Below are positions 25,778 through 40,300 of a stretch of 64,000 nucleotides of DNA, piece by piece. Where the stretch lies: the NCBI GenBank assembly GCA_016801845.1, contig CM028922.1:6255501-6319500 (forward strand), written 5' to 3'. Made by a program: the position numbers and the translations under genes. Source of the DNA: Polydactylus sextarius (taxonomy: Eukaryota > Chordata > Actinopteri > Polynemidae). Positions within the stretch are counted from its first letter, which is position 1. Each line of letters opens with the position of its first letter. Under the pieces are notes generated by a model that did no database searches, was not told the DNA's origin, and worked only from the letters and a program-made list of their open reading frames with translations.

Positions 25778-28700
25778 GTAAGTATAGTTTTTCGTGATTA
25801 TTTACCACTGAAGGGCGAGATTTGCCAAAACGAACGCCAGATTTGTGTTTAGCAGCATTTGTTAGCGCTTTAAGACCATAGCATGTGCAGGAGGAGGAGT
25901 GCTGCCCGCACTCCCCAATCACAGCACCGACCTTCACAATACTTAACTTACACAGGCTGCTAGGATCAGCTAGCTGACTTAATAATGCGTGTAGTTATGT
26001 AGCTAATAGTACTAGAAGTACTAATTATACTTTTGACACCAATAGCATCTGCCCCAACGGCCACTATATTCATATTCATAATGGTATTTATGTATCAATT
26101 AAAAAGAAGAAACTATGAATCAGCCTGGTGCCACCTGCAGGACTTCATGTTTTCCCAGTTGCTGTTCCTTCGCAGTGGCCTGTAAAATGTCCATACAGAC
26201 AAACTGAAGTGTAATGTTTAGTTTTCAGTGATGCTTTATGAGAGATCACACACATTAAGGACTCACCATCAGCCAGTTTGAGCCAGATGACCACATAAGT
26301 CATTTTCTGATATTCATATAGTTTGTTTATATTGTAACCTAATGTTGAAAAGATTAGTCAATGAGGTGACTGATTAAATGTATTGGCAACAGTTATGGTA
26401 ATAAATAAAAATATTTTCTTGTTTAAAACTTATAAAATATAACAACATGTAGCTTTTTTCTGTTCACGTTCACTCTAATACAAATGTTTTGGGGTTTTTT
26501 GACTCATACTGGACAAAAAAAAGCTATTTAAAGATGTCCTCTTGAGCTGGAGGAAGTTGTTTTTAACATGTAACAATTAATCTGTTAAATAAAGCGAGAG
26601 ATTAACTGTGATATGAAATAATAATTAGTTGCTGCCCTAGTGTGAAACGTTTGTTTGATGAAGTAGAGCACCGTCATTTTCCCCGCCACATTGTTTTCTG
26701 CTCCAACTGTGAAGTGTACAGAGGAGAAATCATGCGGGCTCTCCAGCTGGCTTCTGCCGCTGGAAGAAGCAGAGGTGTGTCTGCAGCTGCTGCTGTGTGT
26801 GAAACCTACAGGATATGAGGCTACAGTATCCCACTGAACACCTGTGCTTCACTTTTTCTGCTCGACTTGCCTTCTAAAGAGATCTGTCACTGTCCCACAT
26901 CTCAGCCTATCTGCTCTGCCACAGTGCACCATATAACATCAGCGTGACAGGAAACCTGCCAGCCGCAGATACCTGTTATGGGTTTGTGTTTTTAGGTGGC
27001 CGCCTAAATATTGTCATTGGAATATGTTTGGATGTCTGTAAATTATCTTGGATTTACATCAGAGGTTAATGTTGGTGGTTGTAGCTGTTGTTGAAGACAC
27101 AGCGATCAGTTCTATCAACAATCCACAAATCACACATGATGGATTGTTTAAAACTGATTGCGACATATTTTTTCATTCAAAACTGTTTTTATGTCTAATC
27201 AAATATTAGTTGATTTTAAAACTAAAAAACATCTACTTTGGCCAGTTAACAATCATTTTGTGATGCAGCAGAATATATTTTTCATTTTCTGAAGATAAAC
27301 ATTGTTTTTGCCTCCACTTTACATGAAAACATGGTATTACATAATGGTAAGATTATTATTGAAACATCTGGATAACTTGGCATTTTTAATTCTTGTCTTT
27401 GTTTATATTCTTTACTTTGGAAAAATGTTTTCAAACTCAGATAAGGAGGAACTTAATTAAAGCCGCCTGTACTGTGGAGAAACATTTGTACTTTGTTCTT
27501 TGTACTCTATTTTTGTTTTACTTTTTTCATGTGTATGTGTGTGTAAATCCTAATTTCCATCATTTCCCAGGGAATATATGATGCATTTGGGAAAGCTCCT
27601 CTCATGTGTGACCGAATAGTTTTTACTGCAGCGGTATGGTTTGTCTCTCCTGACAGCTTCAGGTTTACAGTTATAAATACACACTAGACAATGGAGGATG
27701 TCAGTCAGGCTGCAGTGCACTGCGAGCCGTTCACAGCCACTGACTGTGAAAGACGGGCTTTAACGTGTGTTTGTGTCTGTGGGCTTCGATATCTCAAAGA
27801 GTTTGTCTGTGCTTGTGCACACACCGAGGTTCAGTGACACAGTTCACGCTCAAGAGCCAGTTGGCGAGGTGGGAGGCGGTTAGTCCATAGAATAGACGTG
27901 GCTGGTTTCATAATATTGTGTGTTTTTTGAATGGGAGGTTCCCCTTCAGGAATGCCCAAACAACTGTGCGTGGGCTGAATGCAGGTTTAGTTTTATCCCA
28001 TAGATTTGTTTGTATGCGTGTGTGTGTGAGAGAGAAGGGGGGGAAGAGACAGAGCACGGTGAATAAGCGTAACTGCCTGTGTATGTCGCCAGTACATGAG
28101 GTTCCACAGGATCAGTCATGTGAAATGATTTATAGGAGCTTCTTTTCCTCTTGTTTGCTTAGCACTGTCAAAATAAAATCTGCTTAAAGGAATAGTCCGT
28201 GTTACAAGTGATGAAACTTTATCAAGTAGTTGATCAAAAGAAAAACAACCCTTAATTTTGAATTGATCTGTTTATTATATTTTGTGCCAAAACTTCTCAG
28301 TTGCTGTTGTTGTTCATCTTATGTGAAAACTGAGAAGTTGGTCAGAAAAAGGGAGACATTTGAAGATGAATATTGTTCACAGTTTTTTGATATTTTATAG
28401 ATTTGTTAAGAAATGACAGACTTTTTGCTTTATTATAGTTTGGTTTATTTAGTTAACAGGACATTCACTACACTCTGTATGTAGATATTATGATACAAAA
28501 TTCCCTGTGATGATATGGTCCTAAAAACTCAAACACATGTCCTGTAAAACTGAAATTATAAGCAATATATCCTGCAAAAAGATGTTAGCCAATAATATGA
28601 AGTAAGTACGGTAATGACTGTTGCAAACTGTCGCTTGATATTATATGTCAAGAGAAAATGAGACCGTGGCTCTGTAACATCAATACAAGATGTAGGCCCA

Positions 28701-28886
28701 CCTCCTACTGGCTGATATGAGTTATTACTTCATTTTGAGAAATATTACAACTGACATTACAGCTGATTTAGGTGATCTGTGAATAAGCGATAATTTTATG
28801 CAGTTTAATTAAATTATTTCACTCCGAACTCATAAGGTCTGTATTTTTTTTTCTTTAACATTTATAATGTCTGTATGTTGTCAGTT

Positions 28887-29049
28887 ATGGCTGTGAACCT
28901 GCTGCGACCTCTGCTGTGTCAGGCCCTGGTGCGACAGGTCAGGTCTCCCTTCGCGGTCACATCCAAGGTCAGTGCAGCGCTGCCGTGTCCCATCACCACC
29001 CGTTACTCCGCTGCATGCGCCAGGCTCTACGCCACCAAAAAGTCAAAAG
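28887..29049 (+). CDS. mrrf: MRRF coding exon 1: mitochondrial presequence
   Basis: Encodes MAVNLLRPLLC through KKSK. It is rich in Arg, Ala and Leu with few acidic residues, which fits a matrix-targeting signal. The acceptor lies at 28883-28884 and the donor is AAAG|GTAAGT, leaving phase 1. Confidence 0.93.
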
Positions 29050-32000
29050 GTAAGTGAGGAAATCAAACACACTGGAGTTCACATTTGTTCAACCTTTGCA
29101 TGTAAGTTTCTTGATTAAATCTTATTTGTCTTCGATATGAGTCTCCGTTCCTCAGTCCGTCTTTCCCTCTCTTCATCTTCCAAGCTAAGGCAAAGGGCCA
29201 GTCGGCTAAGGTGAATATTAATACAGCTCTGGTGGAGGACATCATCAGTCTGGAAGAAGTGAAGGAGGATATGACAGCTGTTCTCAATGCGCTTAAAGAT
29301 GACTTCACACGCAACCTCAGCATCCGAACCTCTCCAGGTATTCATTCTTACCCTGGACACATTTTCTGTCTGCAAGTGCTTTCTAACATCACTTTCAAAA
29401 ACAAGTTTTAACTCATTAGGAGTGAAGGCGGCCATTTAAAAAGCTCTCTAAAAACCTAAGCGTTATCCAACAAATCTGACAGAATTGACGGAATCTTAAA
29501 GTCTTGTCAGGTTCTGTTCAGATAGAGAAATTAAATAAAAAGCATTTAAGAGCTTACACTGAAAATTATCATCTTTAATCTACCTACTGTCAGAAAACAG
29601 CAAAATCCTCCTCCCACTCCGTCTCAAACACGCTTCTTTGTCACTGAGCCGTTGCTAGTTGGTTAACAGGTACTTAAAAGTTTTACTCTGAATCTTTCAA
29701 GTTTTTAGAATTGTAATTTTTATCTAAGTAGCTGCTGTAATCTGCTTCAATATTGTTCCCTTTGCTCCGTTCATTAGCCATTGTTGGAAGCAAAACTGTT
29801 AATGAACTTGTTTGAATGCCAAAATCAGAACCGTATCTTTAGCTATAACAAAAAAAAAACTTCCCAAATTGCATTTTGCTTCCCTCATTTCTCAGTGTAT
29901 ATCTCACCAAATCACAATGCATTTTATCAATCGTGTGTGCCAATGACATCACCTCAAAGTCATTCTGGTCACAGCCGGTTTTACACAGAGAAACAAGTAC
30001 ATGTCGCATCTGGTCATAATGGGTTATGTCACTTCTTGCAGGAATAATAGAACAAAACTAAGAATTAACCCAATGAATAGAATATCATTGCACATATAGA
30101 TACAAACCGTCTGTGTGACAGCTGGGTTTATTCTGCAGCAGCTTAAATCTTCATAATCGTCCTCTTCCTCTTCGTTTCATTCTCTAAAGTAATCCCCCAG
30201 TTAGACCTCAGTGGTCACAGCTTGCCTGCGCTCGTCTCGCGAACAAACTCGCAACTGTTTTTTTTAAAATCCATTTCACATAAACATGGTCTATTTTCAG
30301 AGGTACGTCACCAGACTGCGGGATGTCTGCTGATGAAATGTTTACCCAGTGTGGAACCAATGTTTGAATCCACATTTTCCGAATATTGTTTTTTGGTTGC
30401 ATCTCAACCAACATCTTCATTGTTACGCAAGCTGTTTGTTACATCCAACACAAAGAATGTTTTATCCTTCTATCGTTCTGTTGTCCATGAAAGAGTTGAA
30501 TCAGGCTTCTGCTTTAACAGAGAAGTGTTATAATAATGTTACACAGATATTTGTTGTGTAGTAGAAGAGTGGTTTTATTTTTCATGTCCACATACTTTAA
30601 GACATAAATTGGTACGCTGTCCTTTTTTGCATCTACCTGACAAATCGCCCGCGGGCTGAGAGCAAGGAGAGCCCTGCGTGACCTCACCTTGACCCCAGTT
30701 TGACCTCTGTTTCCCCAACTACATCCAGGTCACAACCCTTCGCCTCTGGGTTCTAACAAATGGGAGCCGGGCTTGGAGGGAGGGGGGGTGGTGGTTAGAG
30801 GTGGGGGCGCATAATGGAAGCTCCCGTGGGACGGGGCAGCCGCAGGAATCGGACTTAAAAAAAACCGAAAGTGTCTTTGAGTTTCTCTCGCTTTTCCTCC
30901 TCAGCTGAAATTTCACTCTCTCTGACGTTTGCTTTTACTTCCCCTGCAGTCGTTTTCATTTGTAGAACATGTGGGCAACGGAGGCACAAACATGACTTTG
31001 ATTTTTTTATGCTTAAATCTTCACTGTCTTGTCTGGTAGACAACCGTTTTCCTCTTCTTCATTAATTTGTCTATCCAGTTTTCATCTTGTTCTCAACCTC
31101 TTTTTTTCTTCCATCTTTCATTATTTAACAGTTTTTTTTTTTTGCTCTGAGTCATCTTATACCTTCAGTAAAAGCAGTCCCTGCTTTTACTCCTACTTTT
31201 CTTATTCCTCGCCTGTTTTTCCAATAGCTTTACATTTTTATTCTGTCTCATACCTTAGAATTAACATTTCTAATTGATCCATGTGGAAACTTTTGCCCTT
31301 TGAACAAAAGTTCAAGAATTTAGAGAGTTTTCCTACTTCGCTCCTTCCATCTCCTGTTCCCTTTCAATGTCTCACGCCATTCATGCCTCTGTCCCTCCAT
31401 CCTGTCATCCTCTCTGTCTTCTCTCCTCCACTCCGTTCATCCCTCTCTCTTCTGTCCAGCTGCACAGTAATCCAGGGAGGCAGCAGGACTTAGAGCTGAC
31501 AGGAGAGATGAGATGGTGGAATTGAATGACGTCAGTTGTCTAAATGTGTGTGTATGTGTATGTGTGTGTGTGTCTGTGTGTGTTTGCGAGTGTGTGTATT
31601 TGTTCCATGAACCTCTCATCTGGCTCTCATTAAGCTTATGAGTGTGTGTGTGTGTATGTGTGAGAGGATATGCCTGTATGTATGCGCTGTTGTGTGTTGC
31701 CATGAACGAATGCCGAACATGTGCACGTGTTTGTTTGTGTGTGGTGTGTAACAGAAAGTCACAGATAGATGCAGAGAGAAGGGATCAGTGTTGTTACCAC
31801 CATATTGTGGTTAATCACAGATGGGTGACCTGGACCGAAAACTAGCTGCCATTTCTATGGAAACTTTAAAAACCGAGCAGATTGAGACTCGAACTAAATG
31901 ATGACGATGACAACAGAACAGGAAAAATTCAACTGCTAGCATGCTAAACCTCCAAACCAAGACGTGTTAGCATAATCTCAAATCACCAGAACAGAAGAGC

Positions 32001-32425
32001 TGCAAGTGTCATAAGACCTGACGAGTTCATCACCTCAGTGAATGTGAATCTTAATCAGTAACTGATAACCGTAATCATCTCTGGTCAACTTCGGCAGGTG
32101 AAGATGGTCCATGTTTTAGCCGAGGATTTAATTTGCGTTGTTGGACATTTTGCTTTTATTCCAATGGGAACAATAGAGAAGTTACAGGGAATGAGGCAAG
32201 AAAGAAGGAGAGCCGACAGATCTCTGGGGATGAACTGAACTGGAGATGTTTCTATTACAGTATTAAACCCGTCCTCATTGCTATAGGTCACCCTGACGCC
32301 CTTATGTTGTTTACAGATGACTATGGACTAATTAATGTATTGGCAGTGACTGAAACTCAAAACCCACATCTTTTTTATATAAAAAGCAAAACGTGTTGTG
32401 TAGTTTACTTTTATTTATGTGTGTG

Positions 32426-32460
<35 letters not shown>

Positions 32461-34498
32461 CATATATAATATGCAATTTATTATCATCATGTTACTTCAT
32501 ATGTAAAATTTTGATTTAAAAAAAAAAAACAATCGTGGCACATTTCTGATCTTTGGCAGATGCTCCACCATCATCCTCTGACCATTTCTCAACCCCTCAT
32601 ACCCTCCCCACACCCCCTCACCCTCCATCCTTATAGTTAAAGCACCGACTGTCTGTTTGTCTGTCTGCCCTCCTAAAGTACTAGCAGATGTGTAGGTGCT
32701 CATTGTCAAGACACAGGTAACCAAGATGGACAGGCAGGAGGTCACAGACATGGACATAAACAGGCTTCATACACACAGAGAAGCAATGTAAGATAGACAA
32801 AAGGGCAGGCAGGTTAAGACCTGCACCCAAGTGGATGTTTGAAGTCAAAAGATGAGACAGAATAATTGGCAGGTAGGCAGTGTGCCAGTGATTCAGCCGG
32901 GGTGCAGCCTCAACATAATCGGCATCCATTTCATCACATCTTACCAACCTTTTATTTTTAATTTTTTCTTCTTCTTCTAATCTCTGACCGGTACATCTAT
33001 GTCTTTGAAATCATATGATAAATTGATCGTATAGAGAAAATTACACCATTGGCTCACCTCCACTTCAACCCCTGCTTTTCCACATACAAGTACACACACC
33101 ACAACCAGCAGCGCAGCCGCCACTGGGTAAGCGGGGAGCGAGTGATGTAAGGCAGAGTTGGAGAAGAAGGAAACAACTGCGTCTGAGGTTAGCCAGATGG
33201 AGGAGGCTGAAGGGTGGAGCGAGGGAGGAACAGAAGAGATGGAGAGAGCGATAAGAGGAGAGTGGGAGGAATGGGACAGAATCAGCTCATGTTGGCAAAC
33301 TTTACCTGAACGTCTCTCAGCGTTGACAGTGAGGAGCAGCAATAGATCATGGAAACTCTGAACAGGCTGACAGTGGTCTCTATTTTTTTTTGCTCACTCA
33401 TTCAGTTTGTGGCTTCGGCTGCACATACATCTGTCTGTCTATGCATTTGTTAATATATAAGTCTGGCTGAGTGACTGTCTGTATGATTCCTTTATATTAA
33501 GTTGACATGGAAACGAGTCATCAAACAAGAAAAGCAACCGCCATATTTACCAGAGTCTGACCAAAACTGAGACTGATTGACACTTGAGAATAAAACAAAT
33601 CTGATAACAATGTAGTAGTGAACTCTTAGACTCCTGTGATCATGGTGGCATGATGAAATCATACGTGATGGTTCAAAACATCACAGCATAAGAACAAAGT
33701 CATAGGACTTTGCTCTCAGCTTTCTTTGAAAGTACTCACTGTACTGACTGACTGATTGTTTTAATAGGTTCATCAAGGTAATTAGAACGGCAGTGGGACT
33801 TATGTTTATTCTAATATCTTTGTTTCTGTCATACTAAGAAATGTAAAGGTTAGAGTTGGTTCGTGGATTATTGTAAATATTTGTATGTAGTTATATTTTT
33901 TGTCTCAATTTTACATTATTTGGGAACACTTTACATTCTGGGGATGGAAAGGTTATAATGTTGACTTATACCATTTTTTTTACTGTGGCATATAACAGAA
34001 AAAGCTAAATTATTCACAATCAACCAAGATCCCAAGTATTTAAAGGGTTAATGTGTCATATTTAACACACAAATAACATTGTCAAATATTTTCTTATGTC
34101 TCTGAATAAAAATATTATTAATTATTAATTTTATCAATAATGACATCGATATAAAGTATAAGTTATAAGGTTTTTCTACTTATAGGGAAATATCAACAAA
34201 ACTTTATTAAATGTATATAAAATGTACAGGTACAATTTACAAATGTTAATATGTTCAGTATGGCCAATATAAAAGTGATATTCAGATGTACAGATGACCA
34301 ATCAGGGTGACTTCCTTTAAATAAATGACATTTAGTAAATAAACAATGACATTTATCTATATTTGTTTAGGGGCTCTGGATCACATTGTGGTGACGACTC
34401 AAGATGGAAAGTTTCCCCTGAACCAGCTGGGTCAGATCTCCATGAAATCACCTCAGCTCATTATAGTCAACATGAGCGGCTTCCCTGAGGTAAGATGA

Positions 34499-34536
<38 letters not shown>

Positions 34537-37297
34537 ATGTATGTAAGACAAACACAAGAACCCACACCAGGACAGATTCTCACTACTGGTAATTGTTTGT
34601 CTCACAGACAAGCACATAGTAACTGAAAGCTTTATAAAAATAATCCAAAGACAGATAGACAGTCCTCGCTGAAGGAGTCTTGAGCCAGACCAGAACTCGA
34701 ATCCCACATCAGTCTGTGTAAATGAAACCTGATCCGCCTCTCTCTCTCCAACTCAGATGCTAATTGATTGATGACTCAGGGAGTCCTTTGTTCTGGGGTG
34801 AAAGATAGCAGCAAGAACCTAAACTCTGAGTGTGTATGCACTGAGATGTGGTTATGCCTGCGTGTGAGTTGTCACAGTATAGGAAATGACCTCATTTTAC
34901 CCCCAGGTTAGGAAGGAATAGATTATTTTTCTTTTTTCACTCCTTTTTCTCTCCCTCTTTTCCTTTGTAGATGATACAATGCTGTACTAATCAGAGCTCC
35001 AGAAAGAAAATTTCGTCCATGGGGGCAAAGCAGAACTTTAGTGGCCAGACTTTCTGGTGGTCTGGAAAATCTAAATCTGCTTTTTTAGCATTTAACTCAA
35101 CATTATGCAATCATATCGTCATGACTGATGATTTAGCCTCTTTCATCTCATTAGGCGTCGAGCCCATGTAGAAATACGTGGCGCTTACATGGCTGTTGGT
35201 TAGCGAAGATAGAAACAGTGTTTGAGCTAATATAATAATTATTACAGTTCAGAACACTGGTGCAAAGAAGAACATTTACAGTTAATAAAAACAATAAAAT
35301 ACAGAACAATATAAGATTTAAAGGGCTTTATACAGAACAACACTAAGACTATATTTTACTGCAGCTGCACTTTGAAGCTTTCAGCTAAATGCTAACATGT
35401 ACACAATGACAATGTTTGTCAGGTGTATTGTTTTTACTATGTTTACCATCTTATTTTAGTTTATTAGCGTGCTACGTAGCACCAAAAACAACATTTTGCA
35501 GCTATTTGGCACAAACCAAAGTGTTAGACAAACTGAATGGAAGCTAATCTAAGAGCTTTTGTGACCTGCATCTGAATTCATCTCTTGGAAGCCATGATTT
35601 TATTTAATTATTTTATTATTATTATTTACCAAACTCCGCGTCAGTTATCCAGTTAGATAATGTTGAGATATGTCACAGAATAAGTATAAAATTTTGGCCT
35701 GCTGATGACATAAAAGGAAAAGTCAAGGAATCACCAAAGCCGGTAGACCTCATCCTCCAGGGGTCGTGAATGTCTGTATAAAATTTCATCACAATCCATC
35801 AAATAGGTAAATTTAGCAAAAGTGTTTGGTCAACCAGCCAACACTGACATCTCTAGAGCCATGCCCGCTTTCATGACTAAGAATAGAAACAAAAAGGCGG
35901 AAGAGGAAATTAAAAAAAACAAAAAAACATTACGACCTCATAAAGAAGCGATCTCTCACTCTGATGCAATATCGTGTCAGTAAATTCACAGTTGATTTCC
36001 AAGTATTTAAAACTATCAAACTTGTTTTTAGAAGCCTAAATGACATTCAAAAGCTTTTTGCTCTTTTATAGAAACACTTGTCGGTTCCAACACAAAAACA
36101 GTTATTCCAAATATCCTTGTCCACCTTCTGTTTTCCTACCAGTCACCATTTGTGACACTCTGGGTTGTGGTTTCACCTCTTTGTTCCCTTTCGTGCAAAT
36201 ATCACAAAACAGTGCTGATAATCACATCTATGTATTTATCAGCATTGCAAATCTGTAAATCCAGCTTTCAGTCTGAATCAGGCTGAATGGTCCACAGGTA
36301 AGTCTGTTTCCTTCCCCGAAACTCCGACCACAGACCACACACACGCCAACAGACACACTCATGCGCAAACACGATGCTGTCATGCCCTACGTTACCCATG
36401 TCCCACTACAGGGGTGAGTCGTCAGTACCTAGAGCTAATAGGCTTATAATGATGCCTATCCATTACCACGCACTCCAGAGGCCCTATCATTGTTTTCCAT
36501 TCATTCATTAGAAGCAGCCTGGGAAGACACAGTGGAACTAACAACAGCTAACAGCATGCTTAGATCACGAGGCAGTTTAGTGTATCTGCATATGTTTATA
36601 TGTGTGTGTGTGTGTGTTTTAGGATGTGTACGTGCATGTTTAAGCATCCCACCGCTTTGTTCATAAAGTAAAAGTTGGATTTTCCTTTTTAAACATGTAC
36701 ACAAACATGCACGCACACACACACACACACATCCTCTACTTCTTTGCTTTGAACCGGGCTGTCACTGTTTGATGTGAAACTTCAGTGTAATTTCTCTTCT
36801 TCCCCAACATATTAACCAGAACCTTCTCGGCCTCGGCAGAAAAATTCCACTCGGTTTTTTCGTAACCACCGGAGTGGACGCCGGAGAGGGGAAATGGTGA
36901 TGAATTTGATGCTGAGAACAATCAAACATAGGTATGGGCTAAATCTATCACCCCACGCTCAAAGAGAGCAACCCAGAGGCCTGCGCTCCGGATGATTTTA
37001 ACAAAAGGAAAAAGAAACTTCATGAATTAATTTAATGCACGCAAATAAATTCCTTTAATCTCGCTGCCATTTCTTTCCCCCCCAGCGGAAAAGGCCAGAG
37101 GGAGCTGTCGAGAAAGTGGAGTAGAGTAGAAAGGGGTTTAAAAAAAAAAAAGAGGAAATGATACTCTCTTATTCTTTGCATTGCGCATTTGCACATTTTG
37201 TAAAGCTCAGCTCAGGGAATTGTCATGTGGTTGCAGAAATGGTGTGCACAGTGTGACCTGTGTTTTCAGTAATTCAAAGGACTTGGCTTCCTCTCCC

Positions 37298-37337
<40 letters not shown>

Positions 37338-40300
37338 TGTTTAAATGCAACTCTCTGGTTTTAATGTTGTGTTTGCTGGGCCGAGGGATTGTGTGTATAT
37401 GTTGGAGAAGGTCTTTATGTTTCACACGTGTGAATAGTGTTTTTATATTTACCATCGAGTTTCGTGCAAGCTTCTCCTTCTGCATGCCTGCTGGTCAACA
37501 CGCCTGCCAAACAAACACACAGACACACACACAAAAGAGCTTTTAAATAAAATTACAAAGCTGGTTATAATATTATCAAAGTGTTGTGTCACTGTCGATC
37601 AAAATGTTTTTAGAACATCTTTGTCTGATCTCCTGATCCTTTTGAGTTTTGTTAAGATATTACGTAACATTTACTTCAACCCGTGTTCCCTCACAAAACA
37701 CACAAAAAACTCTTCTTTTAATTTCCCTGCCTTTATAAAGATGACAGATGTTGTTCGAGAAACACTGGCTTCAATTTTTAAAAGAATTTGGAGAACGTAT
37801 TTTGAAGTAGAGAACAGCTGAGAAGAAAGAAAATATGTGCAGGTGTTTATCGACTATACGCATATCGACTGATCTGGACACATCGTGCTGTGTATGTCAG
37901 GTTATAAGCAGTTTAGAGATAATGTCTCCTTTATATGGTTTATCCACCAGAGAGAAAAGTGAGTTTTCATTGTAAAATGTCTCTGGGAATGTGTTCAGTT
38001 CACAATTCTTCAAAAAGTATCAATCTAGAAAATCTCTATCAAGATTATTTGTCAACATCAGCCTGTTTAACATGTCATGTACCTGTCTAAAATCCACAGA
38101 ATTACAGGATCCATGTCTCGCCACATTGGTAACGACTCCTTCTTTCCACCATGTTGGTTTAGCAGCAGAGATCACACCTTCCATTCACCCTCATGTTGGA
38201 TGATGACATATTCTTTGTGGGCACCGGCTATCGAATTGTTACTTTCAAGCCATATTTCTTTTTAGGGAAATTAAAGTATCAATACTAAATTTGCACAAAT
38301 GCTCCAAAGCACACGTGTATGAGTACGTGTTTGTGCACACACATGTGTGTCTCCGTGTATCATACACAGGCACAAGCAGACTCTCCTGTGAGGTCACCAG
38401 GGGTCAGCGCTCTGCCCTGCAACCTCTCAGTCCTGTCCCACAGGGCTGAGCGCTGACAGTGGCCCGAGGCACTTCCACACCGAATGGGCTCCACACACAC
38501 ACACACACACACACTCTCACACAGACACACACCCCACCCAAACACACACGTACACACACTACATACACACCTTAATGATTGCCAGCTGGAGCTGGGCCAC
38601 TACCTGCAGTACATGCAGCGCTGCTTTTCAATTCACACCAGTGCTCAGAGCACTCATTCGTGTGTGTGTGTGTATCTGTGTGCATGTGTGTGTGTGTGTT
38701 CCCCCAGGCTACAGCGGCTGCCATCCGTGCCCTGAGAGAGAGTGGCATGAACCTAAACCCAGAGGTGGACGGGACAATTATCAAGGTGCCCGTTCCCAAG
38801 TGAGTCTCTCTCCCTCTCACTCTCTGTCTCTCTCTCCCTCACACACACACACACACAAGCAGAAACACTCTCCTTCCTTTCCGTCTTTTGCTTTTCTGTC
38901 ACCCCTTGCTTTTTCCATTGTCTCTCTACCTATTTGATATAAACAGATATTTAAACCTCAGTAAACCACAGCTATTTTGCAATTAGAATAATCATTTACT
39001 GAAGTGGCAAAATGTTAATTATTATTTATTATTTGTAGAGTTTTTTTAAAAATTGTTTCGATTTTTTTTTTTTAACACAATTGAAACACACCATACCTTA
39101 CTAACACAATAGTCTGGGCTCTGTAGTCCTGCAACAGCCATTTTAGATTATAGACTAATGATAAATACATAAATCAAGTAAATAATCATTACATTAGAAA
39201 GATTATAAACTATATAGTGAGTCTCAGCCGTGGTTGTGTGTTTCTCTCTATTAATAAATCCCTCGGCCTCCATACTTTGACCTGCCATTGACAGATTTAC
39301 TGACTTGCTTGTAGATGTAAAGAGACCCCCAGTGTGTCAATGTGACGGTCGGGTCACACTCTCTCTCCCTATAGCGGGTATATCTCGCTCTCCCTCTCTT
39401 TGTCTCTTTGCCAAGTCAAACAACACTACATAAAACTATCTGTCACTCACTCGCCAAACTACTCCGTGTGTATATACAGTATATTTTTTACATATACACA
39501 CGTGTTCTTGTATGTCTCCATGTATAAATGCTGGCTTGTGTTTATGCGTATATGTGTGTGAGTGTGCTCGTGCGCATGGAGCAGCAGGTGTTAGTCTGGC
39601 AGAGGAGGGACACAAGAGTCAGACTGCTTTCCCCCTGTAATCAGTCTCGGCACGCTCCAAGCCTCCATTTGCATTTCCAAAGAGAAGGCGCTCCTTGATT
39701 GGCCCTGGAATCAGTAATTAGGCTGTATTGTTTGCGGTAAATAGACGCTGCACTTGGATTGTTTGCAAATAGTCCCCGAGGCAAAAACAACGAAAAAAAA
39801 AGCCAATTAAGGACAAAGAGTGAGAGTGAAATGGGAAGTAGAATTTTCTGAGTGATTAACAAATGCAAAGTTGTTGGGATGACGGATGTTTCGGCTCTGG
39901 TCTGAGACTGCGGGAAGTGATTGTTGTTATACGGTTGCTACAAGTCAGAACTGAAATGATTAGACTTCATGCCTACAAGCACTTATCACCCCCATTTGTA
40001 CAAGTGAGAGCATTTTTTCATTATTTTCTTTCTGCATATTTATGTGTTTGCTATTTTCTATCTGTACAGACCAGGTTTACACACAGACATTATAATTTAA
40101 TTTTCTGAGGGTGTTTACCTTCGATTGATATATTACATTTATTTATCTCATCCTCTGTCTTATTCTGTCATTTCTCCTGTCTCGTGTCCTCCCTTTGTGT
40201 TATAGAGTAACACGAGAACACAGAGAGAACATCGCAAAGGTGGCGAAACAGCTCAGCAACAAGGCCAAAGAATCACTGAGGAAAGTGCGATCGAACGCCG

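Larger units (their letters stand above)
25778..40205 (+). other. MRRF introns: contents
   Basis: Introns of about 3.1, 0.1, 5.0, 4.2, 1.4 and 0.2 kb. They contain (TA)n at 32427-32459 and 37300-37335, (CA)n at 34499-34534 starting ten bases after exon 3, and CA repeats at 38492-38513. A dispersed repeat lies at about 35360-35875. Complex sequence around 39640-39800 may be a conserved noncoding element. No second gene is visible. Confidence 0.6.

Noticed and set aside
37207..37546. Open frames on both strands around 37.3 kb
   Set aside because: Both read through the same (TA)n array as alternating Tyr-Ile and lie in an MRRF intron.
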